Made by a program: the position numbers and the translations under genes. A stretch of 64,000 nucleotides of DNA from Xanthomonas sp. XNM01. GTDB taxonomy: Bacteria; Pseudomonadota; Gammaproteobacteria; Xanthomonadales; Xanthomonadaceae. Below are positions 25,624 through 34,403 of this stretch, one piece after another. The DNA lies in contig NZ_JACVAP010000001.1 of assembly GCF_014851915.1 (NCBI RefSeq), positions 372,001 to 436,000 of the forward strand, given 5' to 3'. The notes beneath the pieces are model-generated. The model did no database searches. It worked only from the letters and a program-made list of their open reading frames with translations, and was not told where the DNA came from. Each line of letters begins with the position of its first letter. The stretch's first letter is position 1.

Positions 25624-28107
25624 TCAGGCCTGCCGCAATGCCAGCGCCGGTGGCGTGCGCAGGATCGGGCGCGTGCCCCACCAGCCGGCCAGTAGACTCA
25701 ACACCACGCCGATCGCCGCGCCGCCGAGCAGCGGCGCCCACGGTGGCGCCAGCGCCAGTTCGAAGGCCTGCTGCGACACGGTCACCCCGATCACCGCGGC
25801 CGCACCGCCGGCCAGCACCGCGGCCAGCAGGCCGAGCGCACCGAACTCGACCAGCACGGCATTGCGCAGCTGGTCGCGGCGCGCGCCCAGCGTGCGCAGC
25901 ACCGCGCTGTCGTAGCGGCGCTCGCCGGCGGTGGCCTGCAGCGCGGCCAGCAGCACCAGCACGCCGGCGGCCAGGCTGAAGCCCATCACCACCTGCACCG
26001 CCTGCGCGACCCGCTCGATCACCTCGCGTACCCGTTCCAGCACCGCATCGATGTCCAGCACCGATACGTTCGGGAACGCGCGGGCGATGCCGGCCAGGCG
26101 GCCGGTCTCGCCGGAGGGCAGATGGAAGCTGGAGATCAGGTTGTACGGCGCATCGCCAACCGCGCCGGCGTTGACCAGCAGGAAGAAGTTGACCTGGAAC
26201 GAATCCCAGTCGGCCTTGCGGATGCTGGTGACGGTGAAGCTGCGCTCCTGTTCGCCCATCAGCACGCTGACGCTGTCGCCGAGCGCCAGCCCGTAGCGCT
26301 GCGCCCAGCCCTCCTCGATGGAGGCTTCCGCCGCGGTGCTGCCTGCGTCCCAGAAGCGCCCTTCGACCAGCGTGTTGGCCGGAGGGAAGGTGCTGCGCCA
26401 TGAGAAGTTGACCGGCCGGTTCGCGTCGTCTTCGTCGTCGCCCGGATCGCGCTGCAGCCGCTGCGGCGGCTGGCCGTTGATCGCGACCAGGCGGCCGGTG
26501 CTGAACGGCTGCAGGTCCGGCTCGGCCACGCCGGCCTCGCGCAGCAGCCGCTCGACGTCCTCGGTCTGTTCCCGCTGGATGTTGAGCAGGAAGTAGTTCG
26601 GCGTGTCCTCGGGCAGGCGGTCGCGCCACTGGCCGAGCAGGCCCGGGCCGATCACCGCCAACAGCAGCAGCGCGCACAGCGACAGCGACAACCCCACCAG
26701 CTGCACGACGGCCAGGCCGCGGCGGCGGGTGAGGGCGGCCAGGCCGAGTTTCCACGGCCCGTGCAGGCGGCCCTGGATCCGGCGCAGCAGCCACAGCGCG
26801 GTCGCACCAGCTGCGCCGGCCAGCAGCGCCAGCACGGCCAGGCCGCCGAGCACCCAGGCGGCGAGCAGGGCGTCGCCGGTCGCGTACACCGCCAGCGCGA
26901 CGGTCGCCGCAAGGGCGGCCAGATACACCAGCAGCGAGGCCGGCGGCAGCGTGCCGAAACTGCGGTTGAGCACCCGCATCGGGGGTACCCCGCGCAGCCG
27001 CAGCAGCGGCGGCAGGCCGAAGCCGAGCAGCAGCACCAGGCCGATGCCGGCACCGCTGAGCACGGGGCCGGCCTGCGGCAGCGGCAGGCGTGCCGGCACC
27101 AGGCTGCCGAGGATCTCGACCAGGACGGTCTGCGCCAGCATGCCGAGGCCGATGCCGAGCGCGCAGGCCGGGATCGCCAGCAGCAGCAACTGCAGGGCGA
27201 GTGCGGACAGGATGTCGCGCTGGCGCGCGCCCAGGCAGCGCAGCACGGCGACGCTGTCGATCCGGCGCAGGGCGAAGCGGTTCGCGGCCAGCGCGGTGGC
27301 CACGCCGGCCAGCAGCACCGCCAGCAGCGCAGACAGCGACAGGAAGCGGCCAGCCCGGTCGAAGGTGTCGCGCAGACCCTGCTGCGCGTCTTCCAGCCCG
27401 ACCAGGCGCAGGCCGTTCAGACGCGGCTGCAGCCATTCGCGCAGCGCGGCGATGTCGTCGGCCTCGCCAACGAACATCCGCCGGTACGAGGCCCGGCTGC
27501 CCGGGCCGAGGAAACCGCCGGCGTCGATGTCGGCGCGGTTGACCATCAGCGGCGGCGCCATCTGCAGCAGCTCACCGGAGGCGTCGGGTTCGGACACCAG
27601 CATCCGCGTGATCCGTACCTCGCCTGCGCCGAACTCCAGCCTGTCGCCGATGCCGAGCCCGAGCGCGTCCAGCAGCCGCGCATCGGCATAGGCCTCGCCG
27701 GGCGCGGGCGCGCCGGCGCTTTCCTGCTGCAGGCCGGCACGGTCGCGGGCGACGGTCAGCGTGCCGCGCAGCGGATAGCCCTCGCCAACGCCGCGCACAC
27801 TGGCCATCTGGCTGGCCTCGCCATGGAAGAGCACGCTGGGGAAGCCGACCATGTAGGTGCCGCGCAGGCCGCGCCGCGCGGCTTCGTCGGCGAATTCCTG
27901 CGGGATCTCCTCGCGGCCGCGTACGCCGAGGTCGCCGCCGATCACCTCGGCCGCGCTGCTGGTCAGCGCCAGCATCACCCGGTCGACCAGGGTGCCGACC
28001 GCGGTCATCACCGCCACGCCCAGCACCAGCGCGGCGAACACGGTCAGAAGGTCGCCGGCGAGGAACTCGCGCCGCAGCGAGCGCGTTGCATGGCGCAACG
28101 GATTCAT
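25624..28107 (-). CDS. ABC transporter permease, YbbP family
   Basis: 827 aa. FtsX/MacB-like permease with two FtsX cores: one N-terminal helix (about residues 20-40), a large periplasmic domain, three helices around residues 245-365, a central hydrophobic region near 390-500, a second periplasmic domain, and three C-terminal helices (about 690-810). It pairs with the ATPase YbbA, with which it overlaps by ATGA. Family members are thought to move lipophilic or lipoprotein-related substrates; the substrate here is unknown. The ybbP-ybbA block facing tesA is a widely conserved arrangement. Confidence 0.9.
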   Translation of the reverse strand: MNPLRHATRSLRREFLAGDLLTVFAALVLGVAVMTAVGTLVDRVMLALTSSAAEVIGGDLGVRGREEIPQEFADEAARRGLRGTYMVGFPSVLFHGEASQMASVRGVGEGYPLRGTLTVARDRAGLQQESAGAPAPGEAYADARLLDALGLGIGDRLEFGAGEVRITRMLVSEPDASGELLQMAPPLMVNRADIDAGGFLGPGSRASYRRMFVGEADDIAALREWLQPRLNGLRLVGLEDAQQGLRDTFDRAGRFLSLSALLAVLLAGVATALAANRFALRRIDSVAVLRCLGARQRDILSALALQLLLLAIPACALGIGLGMLAQTVLVEILGSLVPARLPLPQAGPVLSGAGIGLVLLLGFGLPPLLRLRGVPPMRVLNRSFGTLPPASLLVYLAALAATVALAVYATGDALLAAWVLGGLAVLALLAGAAGATALWLLRRIQGRLHGPWKLGLAALTRRRGLAVVQLVGLSLSLCALLLLAVIGPGLLGQWRDRLPEDTPNYFLLNIQREQTEDVERLLREAGVAEPDLQPFSTGRLVAINGQPPQRLQRDPGDDEDDANRPVNFSWRSTFPPANTLVEGRFWDAGSTAAEASIEEGWAQRYGLALGDSVSVLMGEQERSFTVTSIRKADWDSFQVNFFLLVNAGAVGDAPYNLISSFHLPSGETGRLAGIARAFPNVSVLDIDAVLERVREVIERVAQAVQVVMGFSLAAGVLVLLAALQATAGERRYDSAVLRTLGARRDQLRNAVLVEFGALGLLAAVLAGGAAAVIGVTVSQQAFELALAPPWAPLLGGAAIGVVLSLLAGWWGTRPILRTPPALALRQA

Positions 28108-28805
28108 GCGGCGCCGTCCACGCGGTGCAGGCGGCCGCCGTCCAGGCGGTACACGTGCCGGCAGCGGCGGGCCAGTACCGGGTCGTGGGTCACCAGCACC
28201 AGGGTGGTGCCGGTCTGCCGGTTCAGGTCGAACAACAGCGCGCTGATGTGCTGGCCGGTGGTCTGGTCGAGGTTGCCGGTGGGTTCGTCGGCGAACAGGA
28301 TCCGCGGCCGCGCGACGAAGGCGCGGGCCAGCGCGACGCGCTGCTGCTCGCCGCCGGACATCTGCCGCGGATAGTGGCGGCCCCGGTGGCCGAGCCCGAC
28401 CGCTTCCAGCACCTCGCGCACGCGCTGCGGATCGTCCTGTCCGGCCAGTTCCAGCGGCAGTGCGACGTTCTCCTCCGCGGTGAGCGAGGGCAGCAGATGG
28501 AAGCTCTGGAACACGAAGCCGACCAGACGCGCACGCAGTGCGGCGCGGGCCTCCTCGTCCAGCCCGCCCAGGCGTTCGCCGGCAAGCGTGATCTCGCCCT
28601 CGCTGGCCAGATCCAGTCCGGCCAGCAGGCCGAGCAGGGTGGTCTTGCCGGAGCCGGATGCACCGATGATGGCGATGCTGTCGCCTTCATCGACCGTCAA
28701 GTCGACCCCGTCGAGAATGCGGACGGTCCCCTCCGGGCCGGTGACCGATTTGCCGATACCGCGTACGTCGATCGCGTGGACGGTACTGCTGGTGCGGGGG
28801 GGCAG
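28104..28805 (-). CDS. ABC transporter ATP-binding protein, YbbA family (start codon uncertain)
   Basis: About 233 aa. Walker A GASGSGKTT, signature MSGGEQQRVALARA, Walker B RILFADEPTGNLD and the H-loop in VTHDP are all intact, so an active LolD/MacB-like ATPase is expected. The reading frame contains no ATG, GTG or TTG between the tesA region and the conserved domain. The best candidates are CTG at 28805, which gives the normal N-terminal length, or ATC at 28814, which lies 6 nt after a GGAG. A 7-G run at 28796-28802 could also hide a sequencing error. The stop overlaps the YbbP start. Confidence 0.85.
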   Translation of the reverse strand: MPPRTSSTVHAIDVRGIGKSVTGPEGTVRILDGVDLTVDEGDSIAIIGASGSGKTTLLGLLAGLDLASEGEITLAGERLGGLDEEARAALRARLVGFVFQSFHLLPSLTAEENVALPLELAGQDDPQRVREVLEAVGLGHRGRHYPRQMSGGEQQRVALARAFVARPRILFADEPTGNLDQTTGQHISALLFDLNRQTGTTLVLVTHDPVLARRCRHVYRLDGGRLHRVDGAA

Positions 28806-28835
28806 ACTGTCGATGGGACGCTCCGGGAGATGCGG

Positions 28836-29456
28836 ATGGACAAGGCGCGCGTGCTGCGCTGGTGGATGCTTGCATGGTTGCTGCTGGTACCGGCGCTGGC
28901 CTGTGCCAAAGGTCCGGTGCTCGTCGTCGGAGACAGCCTCAGTGCAGCCCACAACATACCGGTGCAGTCCGGCTGGGTCAGCCTGATGGAGCAGCGGATC
29001 AGGCGCGAGATCAAACCGCCGCCTGCCGTGGTCAATGCCAGCATCAGCGGCGAGACCACCTCCGGCGCGTTGACCCGCCTGCCGGGCCTGCTGCAGAAGC
29101 ACCGGCCATCGGTGGTGGTGATCGAACTGGGCGGCAACGACGCGCTGCGCGGACTCACTCCGGTACAGCTGCGCGGCAATCTGGAGAAGATGATCGTGCT
29201 CAGCCGTGACGCCGGGGCGAAGGTGCTGTTGCTGGGCATCGACGTACCGCCCAACTATGGGCCGGCCTACCGCGAGCGGCTGCGCCGCAGCTACAGCGAG
29301 CTGTCGAGCCAGTACGGCACCGGACTGGTGCCGTTCCTGCTGGAGGGCGTGGCGCTGCAGCCCGGACTGATGCAGTCCGATGGTCTGCACCCGACTGCCG
29401 CTGCCCAGCCCAAGGTGCTGGAGACGGTCTGGCCGGCCCTCGAACCGCTGCTTTGA
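28836..29456 (+). CDS. tesA: Arylesterase / acyl-CoA thioesterase TesA-like (SGNH hydrolase)
   Basis: 206 aa with an N-terminal signal peptide (hydrophobic WWMLAWLLLVPALACA), so periplasmic. SGNH/GDSL blocks: GDSLSAAHN with the nucleophilic Ser, Gly in SGETTSGA, GGNDALRG with Asn, and SDGLHPTAAAQ with the Asp/His pair. E. coli TesA is thioesterase I/protease I/lysophospholipase L1. ATG at 28836 has GGGAG 6 nt upstream and is preferred over the in-frame ATG at 28830. Divergent from ybbA, as in many gammaproteobacteria. Confidence 0.92.
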   Translation: MDKARVLRWWMLAWLLLVPALACAKGPVLVVGDSLSAAHNIPVQSGWVSLMEQRIRREIKPPPAVVNASISGETTSGALTRLPGLLQKHRPSVVVIELGGNDALRGLTPVQLRGNLEKMIVLSRDAGAKVLLLGIDVPPNYGPAYRERLRRSYSELSSQYGTGLVPFLLEGVALQPGLMQSDGLHPTAAAQPKVLETVWPALEPLL

Positions 29457-29576
29457 CACATGCCACGGGTCTGATTCTCAAGGGGTTTTTCCGGTGCGTG
29501 CTGGGTCGTGTTCTCCTTCACGCCGCATCCACCGGCTCTCCTGCATGTTTCACAAAGCTGAAGACATGGAGGCGAC

Positions 29577-30293
29577 ATGCGTCAGGGTAAAGAAACGTCC
29601 GGTCTGGTCCTGGTCGTCGAGGACAACCGCAACATCTCAGAGATGATTGGCGAGTACCTGGAAGGCCGTGGATTCGAGGTCGATTACGCCTCGGACGGAC
29701 TCGACGGATACCGTCTGGCTGCCGAGAACAGCTACGACGCGGTGATCTTGGACCTGATGCTGCCGCGGCTGGATGGCATCGAAGTCTGCCGCCGCCTGCG
29801 CAGCGACGCCCGCAAGTCCACGCCGGTCCTGATGCTGACCGCGCGCGACACGCTGGACGACAAGCTCACCGGCCTCGGCCACGGCGCCGACGACTACCTG
29901 ACCAAGCCGTTCGCGATCCAGGAGCTGGAGGCGCGGCTGCGCGCCCTGATCCGTCGCGAGCGCCGCCAGGTGGGCTCGGAAGTGCTGACCGTCGCCGATC
30001 TGGTTCTTGACCCGGTCAGCATGCGGGTCACCCGTGGCGGCAGCGAACTGCAGCTCTCGCCGATCGGCCTGAAGCTGCTGACGATCCTGATGCGCGAGTC
30101 GCCGCGCGTGGTCAGCCGCCAGGAAATCGAGCGCGAGATCTGGGGCAACAGCCTGCCGGACTCGGACACGCTGCGCAGCCACCTCTACAACCTGCGCAAG
30201 GTGATCGACAAGCCGTTCGACCGCCCGCTGCTGCACACCGTGCAGAGCGCCGGCTATCGCGTGGCCGACATCGCGCAGCCCGTCGCGTCCTGA
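29577..30293 (+). CDS. OmpR-family response regulator
   Basis: 238 aa. Receiver domain with Asp59 in AVILDLMLPRLDG, acidic VVEDN and Lys in LTKPF, followed by a winged-helix DNA-binding domain (about residues 140-235; VVSRQEIEREIWG, LRSHLYNLRKVID, TVQSAGYRVAD). GGAGG lies 6 nt before the ATG. A transcription factor controlled by the histidine kinase encoded 130 nt downstream; targets are not evident from the sequence. Confidence 0.92.
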   Translation: MRQGKETSGLVLVVEDNRNISEMIGEYLEGRGFEVDYASDGLDGYRLAAENSYDAVILDLMLPRLDGIEVCRRLRSDARKSTPVLMLTARDTLDDKLTGLGHGADDYLTKPFAIQELEARLRALIRRERRQVGSEVLTVADLVLDPVSMRVTRGGSELQLSPIGLKLLTILMRESPRVVSRQEIEREIWGNSLPDSDTLRSHLYNLRKVIDKPFDRPLLHTVQSAGYRVADIAQPVAS

Positions 30294-30423
30294 GGCGCGC
30301 ACATTGAACCAGGGGGAAGCGGACATGCGCCGGGAGCCGGCGCACGGGCATGACGGGCGGGTCCTCACGGATCCACGATCCCGCCTCGCCTAGACTTCGC
30401 GCTCCCGCCACGTCCCCGCCCCG

Positions 30424-31740
30424 ATGCCGCACGGTCTGCCCCGCAAGATCCGGATCGCTTTCATCCTGCAAATGGTGATTGCGAGTTTCGCGATCCTTGT
30501 CGCGTTCTACATCGTGGCGATGCTGTTCAAGTACAGCTTCATCCAGACCACGCTGAAGGACGAGGCTGCCCATTACTGGGAGCTGCACGACGCGTCCAGC
30601 GTGCAGCCGCCACCGAACACGCACACCCTGCGCGGCTACCTGGTGGAGGCCGGGTATTCCGATCTTTCGCTGCCGCAGAACCTGCGCGGGCTGGCTCCCG
30701 GTTTCCACGACCTTGCCTCGGACGATCAGCTCGTGTGGGTCGACCGGCAGCCCACCGGCACGCTGTATCTGGTGTTCCTGCGCTCGCAGGCGGTGCAGGC
30801 GGCGCTGTGGTTCGCGGTGGTGCCGGCGATGCTGACGCTGTTCGCGATCTACGGTGCGACCTGGCTGACCTATCGCTCCTCGAAACGGCTGGTCTCGCCG
30901 GTGGCGTGGCTGGCCCGGCAGGTGTCGCGCTGGGACCCCCGCCAGCCCGACGTCCGTGCGCTGGCTCCCGACCGGCTTCCCGCCGATGTCCAGGGCGAAG
31001 CGCGCCAGCTGGCCGGCGCGCTGCATGCGCTCGGCGAGCGGGTCGAGGCCCAGGTCGCACGAGAGCGCAACTTCACCCGCGACGCCAGCCACGAACTGCG
31101 CACGCCGCTGACCGTGATCCGTGTCGCCAGCGACATGGCCCTGTCCGATCCCGACCTGGAAGCCCGCACCGCGCGCAGCCTGCAGCGGATCCAGCGTGCG
31201 GGGCGCGACATGGAGGCGGTGGTCGATGCGTTCCTGATCCTGGCCCGCGAATCCGACGTCGAGCCGCAGCGCGAATGGTTCAACGTCTGCGACGTGGTCG
31301 AGGAGGAGGCCGCCAACGCGCGCATCCTGCTCGGCGACAAGCCGGTGATGCTGCGGGTGGAGTGCGACGGGCAGCCGCGGCTGTACGCGCCGCCTCGGGT
31401 ACTGCACGTGGTGATCGGCAACCTGCTGCGCAACGCATGCAGCTACACCGACCGGGGCGAAGTGGTCGTGCGCGTGGAGAAGGAAGGCGTCTGCGTGTCC
31501 GATACCGGCATCGGCATGTCCAGCGAGGCGCTGTCGCGCGCGTTCGAACCGTTCTACCGCGCCAACCCGGACAACCCGCAGGGCACGGGGCTGGGCCTGT
31601 CGATCGTGCGACGGCTGTGCGAGCGCTTCGACTGGACGATCGGCCTGGAAAGCGCGCTGGATACAGGTACCACGGCCAGGATCGGCTTCCGGCGCGCGGA
31701 TGCGCCGGCGTCGGCGCCCGCGCCCGCGTCGACCGGCTAG
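30424..31740 (+). CDS. Sensor histidine kinase (partner of the upstream OmpR-type regulator)
   Basis: 438 aa. Two membrane helices (about residues 12-36 and 122-145) flank an ~85-residue periplasmic sensor. A HAMP-like linker follows, then HisKA with His223 in DASHELRTPLTVI and HATPase with NLLRNACSYT, VSDTGIGM, EPFYRANP and GTGLGLSIV. No clear Shine-Dalgarno precedes the ATG. The TAG stop (31738-31740) lies inside the GCTAGC target duplicated by an IS481-type element, so the coding sequence is intact but anything originally transcribed downstream is now separated by the insertion. Confidence 0.92.
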   Translation: MPHGLPRKIRIAFILQMVIASFAILVAFYIVAMLFKYSFIQTTLKDEAAHYWELHDASSVQPPPNTHTLRGYLVEAGYSDLSLPQNLRGLAPGFHDLASDDQLVWVDRQPTGTLYLVFLRSQAVQAALWFAVVPAMLTLFAIYGATWLTYRSSKRLVSPVAWLARQVSRWDPRQPDVRALAPDRLPADVQGEARQLAGALHALGERVEAQVARERNFTRDASHELRTPLTVIRVASDMALSDPDLEARTARSLQRIQRAGRDMEAVVDAFLILARESDVEPQREWFNVCDVVEEEAANARILLGDKPVMLRVECDGQPRLYAPPRVLHVVIGNLLRNACSYTDRGEVVVRVEKEGVCVSDTGIGMSSEALSRAFEPFYRANPDNPQGTGLGLSIVRRLCERFDWTIGLESALDTGTTARIGFRRADAPASAPAPASTG

Positions 31741-31741
31741 C
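31736..31741. repeat. Left target-site duplication of the IS element (GCTAGC)
   Basis: Identical to 32768-32773. It fits the NCTAGN target preference known for IS481 and contains the kinase stop codon. Confidence 0.85.
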
Positions 31742-32685
31742 TGTGTAAAGCCACCACGTTGTTCACCGGGATCGTGATTCTGGAGATTGGCGGCCTGTAG
31801 TCGAGGCTGGCATGCGGACGGTGCCAGTTGTAGACGTGCAGCCACGTTGTCAGTTCTGCGGCTCGCTGATCGGAAGTGTCGTAGACGCGGGCGTAGGCCC
31901 ACTCGCGCATGCTGGTCTGGATGAAGCGTTCGGCCTTGCCGTTGGTGCGCGGCGTATAGGGCCGCGTGCGGCGATGCTTCAGGCCAAGCCGCCGCATCGC
32001 GCGGGCGAACAGAGCCGATCGATAGCAGGCGCCGTTGTCGGTCAGCACCTGGCGGAAGGACACGCCCAGCGTCCGGTAGTAGCGCAGGGCGGCGATCAGC
32101 GCATGCACGGCACTGATCGCGCGCTCGTCCTTGTGAATGCAGGAAAAGCCGATGCGCGAGTGGTCATCGATCGCGATATGGACATAGTCCCAGCCTGCGC
32201 CATCGCTGGCCTGGGTGCGATCACCGGTAACCCGGTGGCCGGGTCGCCAGAAGCGGCCCAGCTTCTTGATGTCCAGATGCAGCATGTCGCCGGGGTTGGG
32301 GTGCTCGTAGCGATTCTGCGCACGGGGCGGCTCCAACGACGAAAGCCGGTTCAGGCCGGCGCGCCGAACGATCCGGGCTACGGTGCTGTGGCCCAGTTCC
32401 AGCATCGCCGATCTGCCGATAGGTCTGGCGCTGCCGCCGTCGTTCCAGGACCTGCTCGACGACTGATCCGACTGTGGCGTTGGAAGAGGACTCGGGACGA
32501 GAACTGCGATCGGCCAGTCCGGCCAGGCCTTCGCAGCGAAAGCGCTCCAGCCACTTGTAGGCGGTTCGGGCGCTGACGCCACTGGCCTGTGCGGCTTCCT
32601 CCACCCGGAGTCCTTCGTCCAGGATCCTGCGCACGAGCAGCGCTCGACCGTGGGGTGTCAATCGGGCATGTTTATGCAGGTTCAT
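31737..32685 (-). pseudogene. IS481-family transposase, frameshifted
   Basis: Starts at ATG 32685 (MNLHKHARLTPHGRALLVRR) with an N-terminal helix-turn-helix (VEEAAQASGVSARTAYKWLERF). It continues through the DDE domain with Asp in LHLDIKKLG, Asp in VLTDNGACY and Glu in TNGKAERFIQ. The frame breaks near 32400-32412: TYRQIG is followed in another frame by MLELGHSTVARI. The total length of 949 nt is one more than a multiple of three, best explained by a 2-nt deletion (or a 1-nt insertion). No typical slippery run is seen at the break, so this is probably an inactive copy. The stop codon, TAG, is supplied by the CTAG of the target duplication outside the element. Confidence 0.88.
31742..31771 (+). 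repeat. Left terminal inverted repeat of the IS481-type element
   Basis: Starts TGTG; GTTGTTCA at 31758-31765 matches the right end at the same distance from the tip. The intervening bases are poorly conserved. Confidence 0.75.
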
Positions 32686-32737
32686 CCGGGGCTCCTGGGG
32701 GCTGGTTGGCTTCGCAACCTCCATCTTCCAGAGATGC

Positions 32738-32767
32738 CCCGGATGAACAACCTACTGAGAGATCACA
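32738..32767 (-). repeat. Right terminal inverted repeat of the IS481-type element
   Basis: Read on the minus strand it starts TGTG with GTTGTTCA at positions 17-24, matching the left end, followed by CCGGG with a one-base offset. Confidence 0.75.
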
Positions 32768-32773
32768 GCTAGC
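32768..32773. repeat. Right target-site duplication of the IS element (GCTAGC)
   Basis: Perfect copy of 31736-31741. Confidence 0.85.
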
Positions 32774-32855
32774 TCCCGCGTCTTCTGGCTGGTCGTGTCA
32801 ACGGCGCTGCGCCGCGTGCGTTAATGATGGCGTTCACCCATCCGTCGCGAGCCGC

Positions 32856-34403
32856 ATGAGCCAGTCCCCACGTCAGAACACCACCGGCAAGCGCCGGCTG
32901 CTGTCCCGCATCGTCACCGTCGTCGTCGTGCTGGCCATACTCGGTGGCGGCCTGTGGTACTGGCAGCAGCGCAAGGCGGCCGGCAGCGAGGGCGCTTACC
33001 GGACCACCCCGGTCGAACGCGGCAACATCCGGGTCGCGATCTCCTCCACCGGTACGCTGAGCGCGACCTCGACCGTCACCGTGGGCAGCCAGATCTCCGG
33101 CCAGGTGCTGGAGATCCTGGTCGACTACAACTCGACGGTGACCAAGGGGCAGGTGCTGGCGCGGATCGACCCGAAGACCTACGAGGCGCAGATCGAGCAG
33201 GGCAACGCGCAGATCGCCAGCGCCCGGGCCTCGCTCAACCAGGCCAGGGCCACCCAGCGCAATGCCGAACTCGATTACCGGCGCAAGAGCGAGCTGGTCG
33301 GGCAGCAGCTGGTCGCCCGCAGCGACGTCGACCTGGCGCGTGCGGCGCTGGACCAGGCCAATGCGCAGGTCGCATCGGCCGAGGCCCAGATCCGCCAGCA
33401 GAGCGCCTCGACCGAGACCACCCGGGTCAACCTGGACCGGACCGTGATCCGCTCGCCGGTCGATGGCGTGGTCCTGACCCGCAGCATCGAGCCGGGCCAG
33501 ACCGTGGCAGCCAGCCTGCAGGCGCCGGAACTGTTCACAATCGCCGAAGACCTCGGAAAGATGAAGATCGAACTGGCGGTGGACGAGGCCGACATCGGCC
33601 AGGTCAAGCCGGGGCAGGGCGTCTCCTTCACGGTCGATGCCTTCCCCGACCGCCAGTTCCGCGGCAGCGTCGAACAGGTGCGTCTGGCTGCGACCACGAC
33701 CAACAACGTGGTTACCTATCCGGTGGTGGTCACCGTCGACAACAGCGACGGCACGCTGCTGCCGGGACTGACGGTCAATGCGGAAATCGAGGTCAGCCGG
33801 CGCGACGACGTGCTCAAGGTCGCCAATGCCGCGTTGCGCTACAAGCCCACCGGACAGGCCGCGCAGGCCGGCCCTGCGGCTGGTCCCGGCGCAGGCCCGC
33901 GTGGCGGCGGCATGCTCGACGACCTGCAGGCGTTCGCCGCCACGCTGGACCTGACGCCGGCGCAGCAGGCGGCGTTCGATGCCGACGCCAAGGCCTCGCG
34001 TGAACGCCAGGAGGCAGCGCGCAAGGCGATGGAAGGTGCGGTCCAGGGCGCGGCGCGTGCCGCGGGCGGTGGGGCCGGTCCGGGCGGGATGCCTCCGGGC
34101 GTCACTGTCGTCCGTGCCGGGCAGGGCGGGGGCATGGACGGCCAGATCCGCCAGCGCATGCTCGAGCGCTTCCAGGAGAACTTCGCCGGCTTCCGCGCCA
34201 GCCTTGACGACGCGAAGCGGCAGGCCTTCGACCGCCAGCTCGGCAGCCTGATGAGCGCGCGCCGCGCCACCGTGTACCGGCTGCAGGACGGAAGCCCCGT
34301 CGCTGTGCAGGTACGGCTGGGCGCCAGCGACGGCTCCAGCACCGAGGTGTCGGGCCTGAAGGACGGCGACGTGCTGGTGGTCGGCGAGCGGGCCGCGCAG
34401 TGA
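32856..34403 (+). CDS. macA: MacA-like periplasmic adaptor (membrane fusion protein) with Spy/CpxP-like insertion
   Basis: 515 aa. One N-terminal membrane helix (about residues 17-36), barrel-sandwich and alpha-hairpin regions (VGSQISGQVLEILVDYNSTV, long coiled coil ~105-190) and a beta-barrel (SFTVDAFPDRQFRGSVEQV). It bridges the MacB-type ABC transporter to an outer-membrane channel, as in macrolide/peptide or lipoprotein efflux. Unusually, residues ~334-472 form a Gly/Ala-rich and helical insertion with LTPAQQAAF (from residue 366) and a second helical repeat, reminiscent of LTxxQ proteins (Spy/CpxP). The start at 32856 is chosen because it begins the signal-anchor; no TolC gene is adjacent. 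The stop overlaps the next gene. Confidence 0.87.
   Translation: MSQSPRQNTTGKRRLLSRIVTVVVVLAILGGGLWYWQQRKAAGSEGAYRTTPVERGNIRVAISSTGTLSATSTVTVGSQISGQVLEILVDYNSTVTKGQVLARIDPKTYEAQIEQGNAQIASARASLNQARATQRNAELDYRRKSELVGQQLVARSDVDLARAALDQANAQVASAEAQIRQQSASTETTRVNLDRTVIRSPVDGVVLTRSIEPGQTVAASLQAPELFTIAEDLGKMKIELAVDEADIGQVKPGQGVSFTVDAFPDRQFRGSVEQVRLAATTTNNVVTYPVVVTVDNSDGTLLPGLTVNAEIEVSRRDDVLKVANAALRYKPTGQAAQAGPAAGPGAGPRGGGMLDDLQAFAATLDLTPAQQAAFDADAKASRERQEAARKAMEGAVQGAARAAGGGAGPGGMPPGVTVVRAGQGGGMDGQIRQRMLERFQENFAGFRASLDDAKRQAFDRQLGSLMSARRATVYRLQDGSPVAVQVRLGASDGSSTEVSGLKDGDVLVVGERAAQ

Larger units (their letters stand above)
31742..32767 (-). mobile_element. IS481-family insertion sequence (1026 bp)
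   Basis: Bounded by imperfect inverted ends beginning TGTG and sharing GTTGTTCA at positions 17-24 from each tip, and flanked by a perfect 6-bp duplication GCTAGC. It carries one transposase reading frame on the minus strand, disrupted by a frameshift. Length, ends, DDE motifs and target all agree with the IS481 family. It inserted exactly at the stop codon of the sensor kinase gene. Confidence 0.92.

Noticed and set aside
28806-29459. N-terminal extension of the YbbA frame across tesA
   Set aside because: It is antisense to the intact SGNH hydrolase gene and would add over 200 unconserved residues.
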